A stretch of 64,000 nt of DNA from Aphelocoma coerulescens (taxonomy: Eukaryota; Chordata; Aves; Passeriformes; Corvidae), in contig NC_091014.1 in NCBI RefSeq assembly GCF_041296385.1, positions 9,771,578 to 9,835,577 on the forward strand, read 5' to 3'. Within the stretch, counting starts at the first letter, position 1. Every line of letters begins with the position of its first letter. The translations under genes and the position numbers were made by a program. Below are positions 53,785-64,000 of the stretch, in pieces. A model generated the notes under the pieces. The model did not search any database, was not told where the DNA came from, and saw nothing but the letters and a program-made list of their open reading frames with translations.

Positions 53785-53915
53785 CAAACATTTTAAGTAA
53801 TGTCAGACAATATCCCTGTGCCTCAGTTTCCAATCTGTACAGGCTTTTTGTACATTGTTTTGTTTTCAGTGACATTGCACGTGTTCTGAAGGCAAGGACT
53901 GTGCTTTTGTGCCAT
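53785..53915 (+). mobile_element. MIR-like SINE fragment, degraded
   Basis: CCTGTGCCTCAGTTTCCAATCTGTA at 53815-53838 (described here by position; the core is GCCTCAGTTTCC) matches the second half of MIR-type SINEs. About 50 nt later, GGCAAGGACTGTGCTTTTGT resembles the GGGCAGGGACTGTCTTTTTGT tail block of old amniote SINEs. The spacing is reasonable, and the copy is degraded with its 5' part weak or missing. Confidence 0.5.
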
Positions 53916-54116
53916 GAAATTCTGTCTGGACTTTTCAGAACAAGTAGTACAACTGATAAATAACAGAAATATTTAGTTCAAGGCTCAAACAAAGATCTGA
54001 GCACTAAGAATATAACTCTTGCTTTCTGGTATAAAGAAGTTTAAAAAAATTATTAAAAAAAGCCCTTTGAAAATTCCTTAACAGTATAATCAGATTAATT
54101 TCAGAAATCCAAGAAA

Positions 54117-54148
54117 TTTAGTTACTTTAGCAACTTTAGTTACTTTAG
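54117..54148 (+). repeat. 14-bp direct repeat, two copies
   Basis: TTTAGTTACTTTAG at 54117-54130 is repeated at 54135-54148 with CAAC between. A short AGCAAC/GTTGC inversion overlaps it. Confidence 0.85.
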
Positions 54149-54547
54149 TTGCCTGATACCTTTCTGACTGCATTGTTTTTGCCACTGAGAAGTAAATGTC
54201 TTTAGGAACCTATTCCTTTTAGGGGGAGGGAAAAAAAGTGTTTTTCAGTTAAAAAGGTCACTTTTCCTCCTGCCTTAAAGATTCTTTAAGTGGTAATGCC
54301 GCTACATATAAAATCCAAAAGCTGACAATTTTTCTTCTCAAAATTTTTCCCTTACATGTCTTTTTCATGTTATGCAATTCTCTGGAGATATAAAGGCTGA
54401 AAAATTATTCAAGTTTGTTACACACATACATTCATTCCAATATGAAGAGATATGTTTGTCTTACATTTCTGGTGAGGGGAAGCAGTTCCCATTTCATTCT
54501 GATTGGTGCTGAAACGCTTTGTTTGTGCATTCTCTTTCTTTCTCCCC

Positions 54548-54567
54548 TTTTTTTTTTTTTTTTTTTT
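54548..54567 (+). repeat. T homopolymer, 20 nt
   Basis: An uninterrupted run of 20 T. On the minus strand it could be the A-tail of an old insertion, but no element is recognisable beside it. Confidence 0.9.
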
Positions 54568-57500
54568 CAAATTTTAATCTGTGGTTTCAGGTGTAGTTTG
54601 TCATATCAGTTGGCTGGAACACTGTAGATTATCAGGGGACTTCCAGGTGTCACACAAGAAGAATGACTGTTTTCCAAAACAAGCTGTGCAGTCCTCTAGG
54701 CTCTGGCATAGATGAATATGGGAGTGTTACTAGGCATACAAAACAGTTCTGAAAAGGTAATCCCATGTTGAGTTTGAATGTTAAGGAAACCATCTACTCA
54801 TTCTGAGGGGCTTAACCTTTCTTCAGGAGGTAAGTCTGGAACAATGGTCCTTATTTACAAAAGGTTTCCTTTATTTTCCATAAGGAATACAAAACCAGAG
54901 TTTTTTCTTTGCTAGAGTTGCTCCTTCCTTGCTGTAAGTACGCATTGCCATTGTTGATTCATTCAAATGCAGATTATTACAGTAATAATAAGTGACAAGC
55001 TATGTGTTATTTTGAAGTAACACACATTATGGTTCACATCATGTCTTCAGAGACCCGAGCAATGTGTTGTTTCACATTGACAAATGCTACAAAGTGTTTG
55101 CACTTATGAATAAAATATTCTCCATGCAACTCCACTTTCAAGTGTGCTTTGTGCAAGAGCTCATCACAGGCATCCTAAACTTCTGTCACCTCTTGCCTGG
55201 ATTACTGCTCTCTCTTCTGTGTCACTTGTTCCAAGCTTTTGGAAAAGCATCAGTGGACTTTAATCAGTCCTTAAAACTGGTGGTGCCTCTGCCTTGGTCC
55301 ATTTGAGGTTCTGGATGGGATTCAAGTCCTCAGTAGTGTTCTTTAGAGGTGCAATCTGAAGCCTATTAAATTCAGTAAGAATTTTCCTATTGATTTTGGT
55401 GCCTTGCAAACCAGGCCACAGCCTTTAGTTGTAGCTGATGTTCCCATACACCTTCTCTTTTTGAGCTCAACCCCAGGAGCTTGCCTTACCTGCAGGGACA
55501 GCTCAAGGTGTGACACTATTTGCTTGCCTGGGCTTTCTGACGAAATCTTTTAGGTGATACATCAACAGCTATGCAAGCTGGAAGGTGCTTTAGCATACAG
55601 CAATGATGCAAGTGCCAATTTTTGCACATTCACTTGCCAGATAAATGCAGCCCTTGGTTTGGTCCCCTGAAACTGAGCTATTACGTGTGTGTGACAGCTG
55701 AAAATTAAGGATTGTAACATAAAGCAGTGTAGGACCTGGTGTTACACAAACTACCTCAGGGCTGGGGTGAACTGTGTTGTGTCACTGTGTCTTTCATTAG
55801 ACTGCTCAGGATGCTGCAAGTCTGCTGGGGCAGATCAACATACAGTCCAAGCATGGCCACTGCAGCCTTTCCTTTACTTTGGACTGCTGGTGAATTTGTT
55901 CTCACACAAGAAATATCCAGGACTGTATTTTGTAGCAAAATCCAGAAAAAATGTGAATCGAGTCATCAGCACATCTTTTCCAGTTCCAGTGCAATTTACC
56001 TCCTACATAATGTTTCGAATATAGAAAGTATTTCAAGAGGAAAATCTCACATGGATTAATGTTTATTGGTTGCCAAGGCAATAGTTTGGAGACCTCTCTA
56101 GCACAAAACAGATAATACTATAAGCAGAAGTAGATTAGTATGAATAGAAAATTTATTGATGTTAGGGAAGACAATGCTCTGAGTGTCTGTTATACCTTAA
56201 AGGGATTATATTAATTTTGCTTTGGTCAGTTTTCCACTCACTGACATACTTCTGTGCTATTATTTGAGTGTCAGGAGAAATTAAATCTCCCCATGAAGTC
56301 TGGATGGCACTGTACAATGCAAAACAGTGTTTCTGTGTGGAAAACCTGACAGTCTGTTTAACAAGTCAGCCTTAAGGTAGGCTGAGAGCTGAGATGCTGT
56401 TGAAATAATGGTCATGCCAAGGTCATACTATGACTCCTTGGGAGACATGGGAAAGGGACACAACCACATCAGTCCTGAGTTATTCAAGTCTTGAATGGAC
56501 AAAAACTGAAAAAGCCAAGCTGAACTCAACTAAAACTAAAAAAAAACCAAAACAAACAAAAAATTAATCTACCTATATTAGTTACAAGGAGTAAATGTAA
56601 GGAACATTAGCAGATGCTACAGAGATGGAAAGCTGACAAATAGCAGTTGAGATACAAAGATAGAAAATAACCTCTGAGAATTTCTGTATTTATTTTCAGC
56701 AAATCATGTCTTTAAATGCTCTTCTGTAATCATAAAAGAGTGTCAGTATATTGAACTTTTCCAAACCAAACATGACCAGGGATCTAACCAAAAGAAGGGA
56801 TCAAGACAGCATTCACTCTGAATCATTTCAAGCCTAGCAAGAGATTACAAGGGCATTTCTGATGGGAATGGGGTCTCTATCCTGCAGAATTCTGTTCCAG
56901 AATACATCTGTACCAGCTCTTCCTCCCTTTTTTTATAGTCTCCCTGCCATCATGATCCAATCCATATTAAAAGAAGAAGGTGTAAAGTAACCATGTTCTT
57001 TGACAGCTGAACATCCCTGACTCCTTGCCAATTACTGCTTGGTTTTGTCTCTGCCATCTTACCTCTGCAGCTCTCTTTACAATTCTTCTAAGCAAAGTCA
57101 GGACAAAGTGATAATGAATTTTTAGATTCTTTGATTGACTGATTTCAAATTATATTCAGTTTTATCTATAACCTTTGATATTTCTAAAGCAGCTCTGAAC
57201 CTCCAATTTTCAAAGGTAGCTTGTCAGCAGAAGTGTTGGATGTTTAACACCTTTGAAAGTACTGTCTTTTGAAAGACAAACCATATCAAAATAATATTGT
57301 TCATTCATCCATTAAAAGTTATGTGTTCTTCTCATCTCTGCCCCACACTATACATTTTTAAATCATGTCCATAGTTCATAGATCACTTTTAATCAGATGT
57401 CCCAGTAGTCTCTGTACCTTCAAGTGTATATATGTACGTGTATATTCTGACATGTATATTATAAAGTAAGACAAAAATATTGAAAGTACATTATATTGTA

Positions 57501-58769
57501 ATGTCTCCTGGATACTAGAGAGGGATAGAAAGAAAAAAAAAAGAATAAAATAAAGAAAGAATCTTGAGCCTTTTGCCAGAAATCCAAGCCAAAATTTTCA
57601 GACTTTGAAACATATGACCTAAAGTTTTTTTCTTCTGTAGTAGTTTCTTTTGCTTACCGTAGTGGTTTTCATTGACCTGAAGAAGTAGGCCATACCAGTT
57701 TTCTGACATTTTTCACTCCACTGGATCAGAGGGCTGCTAATCTCTCTTGCCATGAGATTCTATTTGCATCTCAAGTAAGAATTTTCTGTCTTGTCATCTT
57801 AATTATTTACCTGAGAGACTTTCAGGTGATATCATCTCACTCCCTTCATCAGAGAGATCTGGCAAGGTGCTAATGTTGTCTAGCATTTTCCAAGGATGAT
57901 GCACAGACAGTATCTTTACAGAGTCTAACACATTTTGATATGTAATTGTCAGAGAAGTCAGATACGGGATGCTCTCTAACTCAAGAACTGAAGGGTTTAC
58001 AAAGTTTATTCAGTGCGGAGGTTTCTTAATTGTTCATTACTGTGGTCCTCTACTCCTCAACTGTAATTATGTCATACCAGCAGGTGTTTGTTTTCACCCA
58101 GATCAATTCGGCACATTTTTCCCTAGAATGTGGGGGGCTATTTCTGTTCCCATTGTGGGTTTGGGTCAAGGTCATATTTGGTCAATCAGGAGACAGTGGC
58201 ATCAGGCATGTACTGAAGTTAGAAGTGTTTGCACTGCATAACCCAGGTGTCCTGTCTTTAATCATGCTACCTTTGTTAGAGGAGCTTCCCAGCAGGAATG
58301 CCTGGTATGGATTATGACTATATGGTTTTTTGCTGGACAAGTAAGATGAGTATGAGGGTCACAAGGATTCCAGACAGGGCTGCCAAAAGAAACTTGCGTA
58401 TCACAGTGGTCTGGGAAAGCAGTTTGATTCAGGATCCACTCAAGCCACTGTTAAGATCTTGCATATGCAGTGAACATCATATTTTCTTGCATGAGAGGTA
58501 GAAAATTACCCTGGATGTTAGTCTGTCATGCTTGGTAGGAAATGTATATAGGCATGTTACGATATTCCCTGTGATCACAGAACTCCCAGGAAATGTGTGG
58601 CATTATGCCAGCTGCATTTGGTGCAGCTGCACAATGTACTCAAAGATCAACCATGAGGTTACCAAGATGGCTTCTTTTTGACATACAAAATGCTCAAGAA
58701 TAAAGAACTCTCTCTACTGCAGGGCTCTACTATAAAGAAAATATTCTTTCTGTGAACAGGCTTTTTCAG

Positions 58770-58916
58770 TTCCTGTGGAGATAAAAAGATGTGGGAGTCT
58801 TCAGATACTAAGTTTCAGATCAGACCACTTAGCTCAATACAGGTTCAAATGAAAACTAAAATCGGTAACACAGAAACTTTCTTGGAGGTTTCAAATAGAG
58901 CAGTGCTAAGGGCCAC
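58770..58916 (+). repeat. About 145-bp direct repeat, copy 1
   Basis: The segment from TTCCTGTGGAGAT to GGCCAC is repeated at 60993-61136. By eye the two copies are roughly 90 percent identical apart from a 3-nt gap. The longest shared block, including AGTTTCAGATCAGACCACTT, is nearly unchanged. Flanking DNA is unrelated. The frame at 58789-58980 crosses it but has no domain. Confidence 0.9.
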
Positions 58917-60992
58917 AGACTCTTTCCAGAGTTCTGGAAATTATTCTAGTTATCCTGTATCTGTTGGTGGTGCCTGGTGAAGTAGGTGTTGATTAATGGT
59001 CAGGGCTAGCAATACATATTGGCTGACATTGATCCCCCCCATCCCTGTGGGGCATGAAATGGGGAAATGCAGCAAGAAGCAGAATAGGGAACCAGTGATC
59101 TGTAATAAGAAATACAAGCCTAAAATATTCCTATGGGTGTTAATATAGTTTTTCTAAATAGGTCTTGAAATAAAATAGTTTTTAAAAAGTAAAAATGAGT
59201 AGTGTAAACCGTAGGAATATGGCCCTATATTTTAAAAATCCAAAATAAAGTGAAACCAGATACCAGATTCCCTATATCTCTATTAAAAGCAAGTCCAAAA
59301 GGAGTGTATGGGCTTGACAATAAGAGTTTTCCAGAGAGGTTTAAAGAAGCAGGCTCTCAGAAGTGGAGTGCAAGGCTTCGGACCAGTTTTCAGCAAGAGG
59401 AGCCAAGTCTCAAAGTACAATTTGTACCTTCAAAACCAAATTAAACTTCATGTTTCAACTGTTAAATAGAGGTAGTGCTACCACATCATCTTTGAACAAC
59501 GTCTGGAGGCGGAAGGGTGAAAAGTATTGATATTTTTAATAATTAATGATAACAATAGATATTAGAGAGGATTTGTCTTCACTAACTTAACTAAAATTCT
59601 CTTGAGGCAACTGCACTGATATTAGACTCTTTACCACATAGTGCTGTGTTATGGGGGAACACTTAAGTTAAAGAAAGGTGAGAATATTGTCAAGCCAAAC
59701 AACTTTCAATATCTGAAAATTAAACCTCTCTACCACAATTATTAAAGTGCCAAAGTGCCTGTGACCTAAATGCTGATTAGATCACGTTAAAAAATAGAAA
59801 CATTGTTACTGAAGAGTTAAATTGTGAATTTCTGAAAAGTTACGTATCTCTTTACCAGGACAAAGTCTGGCATTGTAATTTTACTTCTGAAAATAGGGGT
59901 ACCTTGCATGGCATTCACATGAACACATCTTAACTTTTTTCTTAAATGCATTGATTTTTAACAGTAGCAGTTTATTGTCCCCAAAGTCTAAACATATAAA
60001 CAAAGCAAGATCTTGAGACAAAAGAGAACATTTTTTTTAAAACTGGAAGGATTTGAAAATGATGTCAAGGCTTCAGCCATACACACACATAGACCTTTGA
60101 ATCTATGTTAGGGAGTAAGGACTCTTAAAAAGGAAAGTATACAGTTTTTGATTGATTTTACAATACTATGCATTTTAGAACATTACTAGAACGTCTGGCT
60201 TGTGGGTGAAGACTGTGAAAAAGGAACCTTTGCATCTCTTTTACATTGCCCTGGATTTCCGTTTTGACTTCATGTCGAGATCTGTATTGAAAATAAAAGG
60301 TCTAGAAAAATAGAGTATAAACCAAAATAATCAGATATGAACTTCAACAATATGAACCTCTTATACTGAGTGTAAGAGCCTATTTAACGGGATTTCTGTT
60401 CATCATGCTTTATAATTCAGTGTGATATTGTATTCGATTACCAGCAGCCTAATTTATTTCTTTCACCATCTGCTCTTTTTTTTTTTTATTCTTCCATGCC
60501 AAAAATTCAATAGCACTCAATGAGCAAAGCAAAACTATTCTGTATTTCAACTAAACTGGTTTTATGCTGTTGTTATTCAGAATATATTGGCCTATTTCTT
60601 ACACTGGTTTTGTTTAGCTAACCAAGCCTTTTGTTTTCTAAACCTGGAAAATGTGAAACAGTAAATACTGTGTGAGCTATTAGTGCCAGCACTTCTGTAG
60701 CCATTATTTTATGAGACAAATATCAAGCCAGTTGGTTTTTAATTACAGGCAATAGGTGAAGCTTAGCAAGTGTGACTGTCCTTGCCACAGCTCTATCCAG
60801 CCCATCCCTTGCACAGAGCAGGCTGAGCCACTTGCACAAACACAGACCAGTAGTCAAAGCATTCTCCATGCCAAGCCATATTAATCTATCAATACCTCAA
60901 AATGTCCTTGTGTGTTCCCTGAGCCGCCAAAATAATTATGTAAGTTTTGTGAGCTCCTAGAACTACAACTGTGCTCTCATTAACACCTTCTG

Positions 60993-61136
60993 TTCCTGTG
61001 GAGATAGATGTACGAGTCTTCAGAATACAAAGTTTCAGATCAGACCACTTTGCTCAATACAGGACCAAATGAAAACTAAAATCAGTAACACAGAAACTTT
61101 CTTGGAGGTTTGAAATAGAGCATTTCTAAGGACCAC
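60993..61136 (+). repeat. About 145-bp direct repeat, copy 2
   Basis: Same orientation as copy 1, with 2,076 bp between them. Differences are scattered substitutions and one short deletion near the 5' end. I do not recognise the sequence as a named repeat family. Confidence 0.9.
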
Positions 61137-61908
61137 CTCAAGGTGATGTCCATCCATCTGTGATAGACTTACGTAAAGGGTTTCATGCCACATATTGCAA
61201 AGAAATGATGGAAAATGAGTTTAGAAACTTTGCTCTGGGGCCTCCAAACTGTGATCGCTGTTCTGGTCTAACTTGGAATATGTTGGACCTAGGTCATTTT
61301 ACCATTCAAGTTCTGTGTCCCACAAAGCACTTTAGTATTTAGGCTGAGTTGGACATTAAATACTAGATATTCTATAATCTTAATCTTGTTGCTTCTTTCA
61401 CATAACATGATATCATTAAATTTCACATCACGGTATTTTTAAGTTGGTACTTCAGCTGATTAGTTCTGAATGACACTCAAATGATGTTTTGGCCAAAAAA
61501 TGTCATACCAAAACTCTTGTAGTTCTTCCCAGATAAGACTCACGCTCTTTTGTATAAGAAATAAAGGATAATAAAATATGTTTTACTAGGTAAAATAGAG
61601 CTAGCTGCACAGAATTCCTTTCCACAGGCACTTATAATTTAATACAATTCTTTCTTCTACTAAATACTATTACTATAATGCCAGGAATTATGTTGGATTT
61701 TGGGTTCATATCCCAACTGTACAATTCAGGATATGCTTCAGACCTGTTTATTCAAATGATTTTATTCAGACTGTGGCTAAAATAAACAGAGAAGCAATTT
61801 AAAGAAACTTGACGCAGGTTATTCTGAAAGTCTAGTAGACATAATGATTAATATTTCCAGGAAGGCTGATGATTAGACAAAATAATGATATAGAGAAGAG
61901 CTTTTGGA

Positions 61909-61940
61909 AAAAAAAAAGAAAAAAAGGGAAAAAAAAGATG
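61909..61940 (+). repeat. A-rich tract
   Basis: Runs of A broken by single G or GGG. No adjoining retroposon is recognised. Confidence 0.85.
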
Positions 61941-62911
61941 GAAAAGTACTCTTACTGAAAATTATTGGTAACCTAAACCACCTGAAAAAATAGTGTTTGC
62001 AATAGAAGCCCTTAAAGTTATAACAGAAGTGAAAATAATACAATTATTAAATTAAAGATAATTGAGAGATAAAATAATGTGATTGATAAGTGCCTGTTGT
62101 TTTTCCTCTCTGATTTCAAACAGAGCACAATATTAATTTAGGATTCATCAAACACATGTGATGAAAGACAAAGAACTAGTAGGAAAAATATATCATGCCT
62201 TACACAGTCATCACTATAAGATGTAGCTCTTTGTCAGCTACCAATTTATCAGCACTGAGAGTGCTTGCCTGCTGCACCTAACAACATCCTCATGCCAACA
62301 GTGCTGTTTTCTCTTGAAGTCTCATTTATCTTCCTACACAGGTCATTAAAGTTTGAACTTGCTTGCTTGAAGTTGTGTCTATGGTTGCCACTTTCTCTGT
62401 ATCCACCCCCACAGTGTTCTTGTCCTCCTGAGATAGAACAGCAGCAGCAGTGAAAGTACTGGCGTTTTCACTGACAGAAAACTGGGGAAAGATTTTGTTT
62501 TAGCTTTAGCTCAGTTTGTAATTCTAACTACTTGCAATAGTTTTCTCTGAACTACAAGATCTCAATTTTAGGGGAGCTGATCAGTCTTACAGTTTCTACT
62601 GTCAGCTGCATAGCACATGGCACACATGCACTGCTATTATCTTGGGTATTTTTGCTTGTTTTACCCCACTGATTCTGCTTTAGGTGTCTGTGTCCCCTGG
62701 AAGAAAACCCTATTCATCATTGTCCTTGTTCCTTCCTACTTGAGGAAAGAAGTTTTACCATGTAGACTGCTGTAGAAGTGATGGGATATATATTTAAAAA
62801 AAAACAAACCTGAATGCCTATGTGAAAACAACAGTGGCTGTTAAAAGGAGAATATAAATAAGAGCTTGCTTTACCCTAATAGATGATGATAGTGGGCAGG
62901 TGTATCAGTTA

Positions 62912-63240
62912 TTACAGAATCAGAGTAATTTAGGTCGGAAGGGACTTATGAAAGTCATCGGGTTTAAGATCTAGCCCCTGCCACAAGCAAGGCTGATTAA
63001 ATCAGGTTGTTCAGGGCTCCCTCCAGGCAACTTTTGAGTATCTTCAAGTTGGAAATTCTACAGCCTCTCTAGCCCTCTGTGCCAGTGGTTGACCATCTTC
63101 ATGCTGGAGAAGCTTGATCTGGTTTCTAACCAAAATTTGCTGCGTGACTCTTGTCACTGGGCACTTAAGGGAGATTCTGTGTCAGTCTTTTCCACAGCTC
63201 CCATTCAGTAGTTCAAGTCAGCAATAGGATGTTGCCATAG
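62912..63240 (-). mobile_element. Old CR1-type LINE fragment, antisense
   Basis: The left end reads TTACAGAATCAGAGTAATTTAGG, followed by TCGGAAGGGACTTATGAAAG, the diverged reverse complement of a CR1 3' UTR. Further blocks in the right order are the AGCAAGGCTGATTAAATCAGG region, TCCAGGCAACTTTTGAGTAT, and the stretch near 63170-63235 ending with the AGTCAGCAATAGG block. It is far more diverged than the copy at 22.6 kb and probably belongs to an older subfamily. It is 5'-truncated, with no coding capacity. Confidence 0.8.
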
Positions 63241-64000
63241 TAGGCAACCAGTGTGTGTATTTGGGGATCAGTACTGCAATATGCTCTAGAAAATAATAGT
63301 ACAGCTTACAGGAGATCAGCTAGTACAGAAAGTGCCAGCCCAGCTTCTGACTGGGAAAGAATAATTATATGTGTTCTGTACTGATACACTGACTCCTGGA
63401 TGACATACAAACGAAATTCCTTGACTTAAAAGCAGACAGCATTTAATTTTAATGTAATTCTATATTATTATTATTTTTAATAAAAAATGTAACTGGATTC
63501 CTGTAAAACTTGAGGTATGAGGTATTTGAACATTTTCCTAGTCCTCCTTTGTTTTGATACCACACAGTGTGTGTTTTGATTCCATGCTTTTTTTCCTAGT
63601 ATTGTGCTACTAGAGTTGTTTGGCACATGACTGTTCCAAGTGACTGGCTACCTGTATTCTATCTCTGGATCACATATACTGTATATATGAGATCTGATTA
63701 TTTTGGCACTGCTGGGACTGCATCTGGCTTCTGGGTAACATCACCTCTTCCTTTTTTGGATGGAGTGAAACCAACAGTCCCTCAGTTCCTTCATGCTGTC
63801 GTAGCTCATTTTGACTTCTTTGTGTGCAATCTAATTTTTGATACCAACACTTGCATACCAGGGTGGACAGTAAGGTTATTGTAGCTAGTGTGTCTGGTGT
63901 GGAGGAGCTTAATTCTTACAGTTTTCTCTTTTATTGCACTGCTTAGTTAGGTAAAATGAAAATAAATCTTATTAATAGTAGGGACAGGTTTGTTTCTTGT

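Larger units (their letters stand above)
35896..64000 (+). other. SEMA3A: SEMA3A first coding intron, 5' part
   Basis: No second SEMA3A exon is present: nothing in the following 28 kb encodes the start of the sema domain, so the intron is longer than the remaining window. The first 300 nt keep raised CpG content. The rest is AT-rich with scattered repeats, listed separately. None of the open frames in it (up to about 110 codons, for example 44273-44611 and 55739-56059) shows a domain or consistent coding signal. Between the listed repeats I see nothing supportable, though conserved enhancers are plausible in such an intron. Confidence 0.85.

Noticed and set aside
58774..61136. The two 145-bp copies as the LTR pair of a small retroelement
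   Set aside because: Shared bases (GTTCC) precede both copies, no primer-binding site follows copy 1, no purine tract precedes copy 2, and the interior has no gag or pol.
1..64000. tRNA, rRNA, CRISPR arrays, bacterial operons or a novel defence-type system
   Set aside because: No cloverleaf with intact A and B boxes, no regularly spaced repeats, and no clustered protein-coding genes were seen; the window is vertebrate promoter, intron and repeat DNA.

Overview
The window looks like a piece of a bird chromosome. Three things point that way: truncated CR1 LINE copies with the avian-type 3' end, a solo LTR of a type I recognise from bird genomes, and one coding exon whose 37 residues match, as I recall it, the start of chicken semaphorin 3A (collapsin-1). 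The species cannot be fixed from the sequence alone. There are no bacterial-type gene clusters, operons or CRISPR arrays. Almost all open frames of 60 to 180 codons are chance frames in AT-rich DNA or in the GC-rich promoter.

Layout. About 1-35.05 kb is AT-rich, non-coding DNA upstream of the gene. It carries an antisense solo LTR (15.15-15.63 kb), a truncated antisense CR1 (22.59-23.11 kb), decayed MIR-like SINE pieces (5.6 and 29.4 kb) and a frame-broken fragment resembling Ty3/gypsy reverse transcriptase (30.40-30.99 kb). About 35.1-35.8 kb is a CpG-island promoter with unusual composition: a 62-nt pure pyrimidine tract ending in AG, a G-quadruplex-type G-run, and short GC-rich tandem repeats. 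The SEMA3A start codon is at 35784. The first coding exon ends at 35895 in a consensus splice donor, and everything from 35896 to 64000 is the beginning of a very long first coding intron. The intron holds several direct duplications (37 bp at 44.4/45.9 kb; about 145 bp at 58.8/61.0 kb), a purine tandem repeat (52.05 kb), a SINE piece (53.8 kb) and an old CR1 (62.9 kb).

Function. The only protein-coding content I can support is the SEMA3A signal peptide and the first residues of the mature N terminus. SEMA3A is a secreted axon-guidance repellent. The rest is promoter, intron and repeat DNA. I found no convincing new multi-gene system. The items most worth checking are the possible Ty3/gypsy fossil, the promoter's pyrimidine/G-run structure with its two acceptor-like sites and uORF, and the two intronic duplications.
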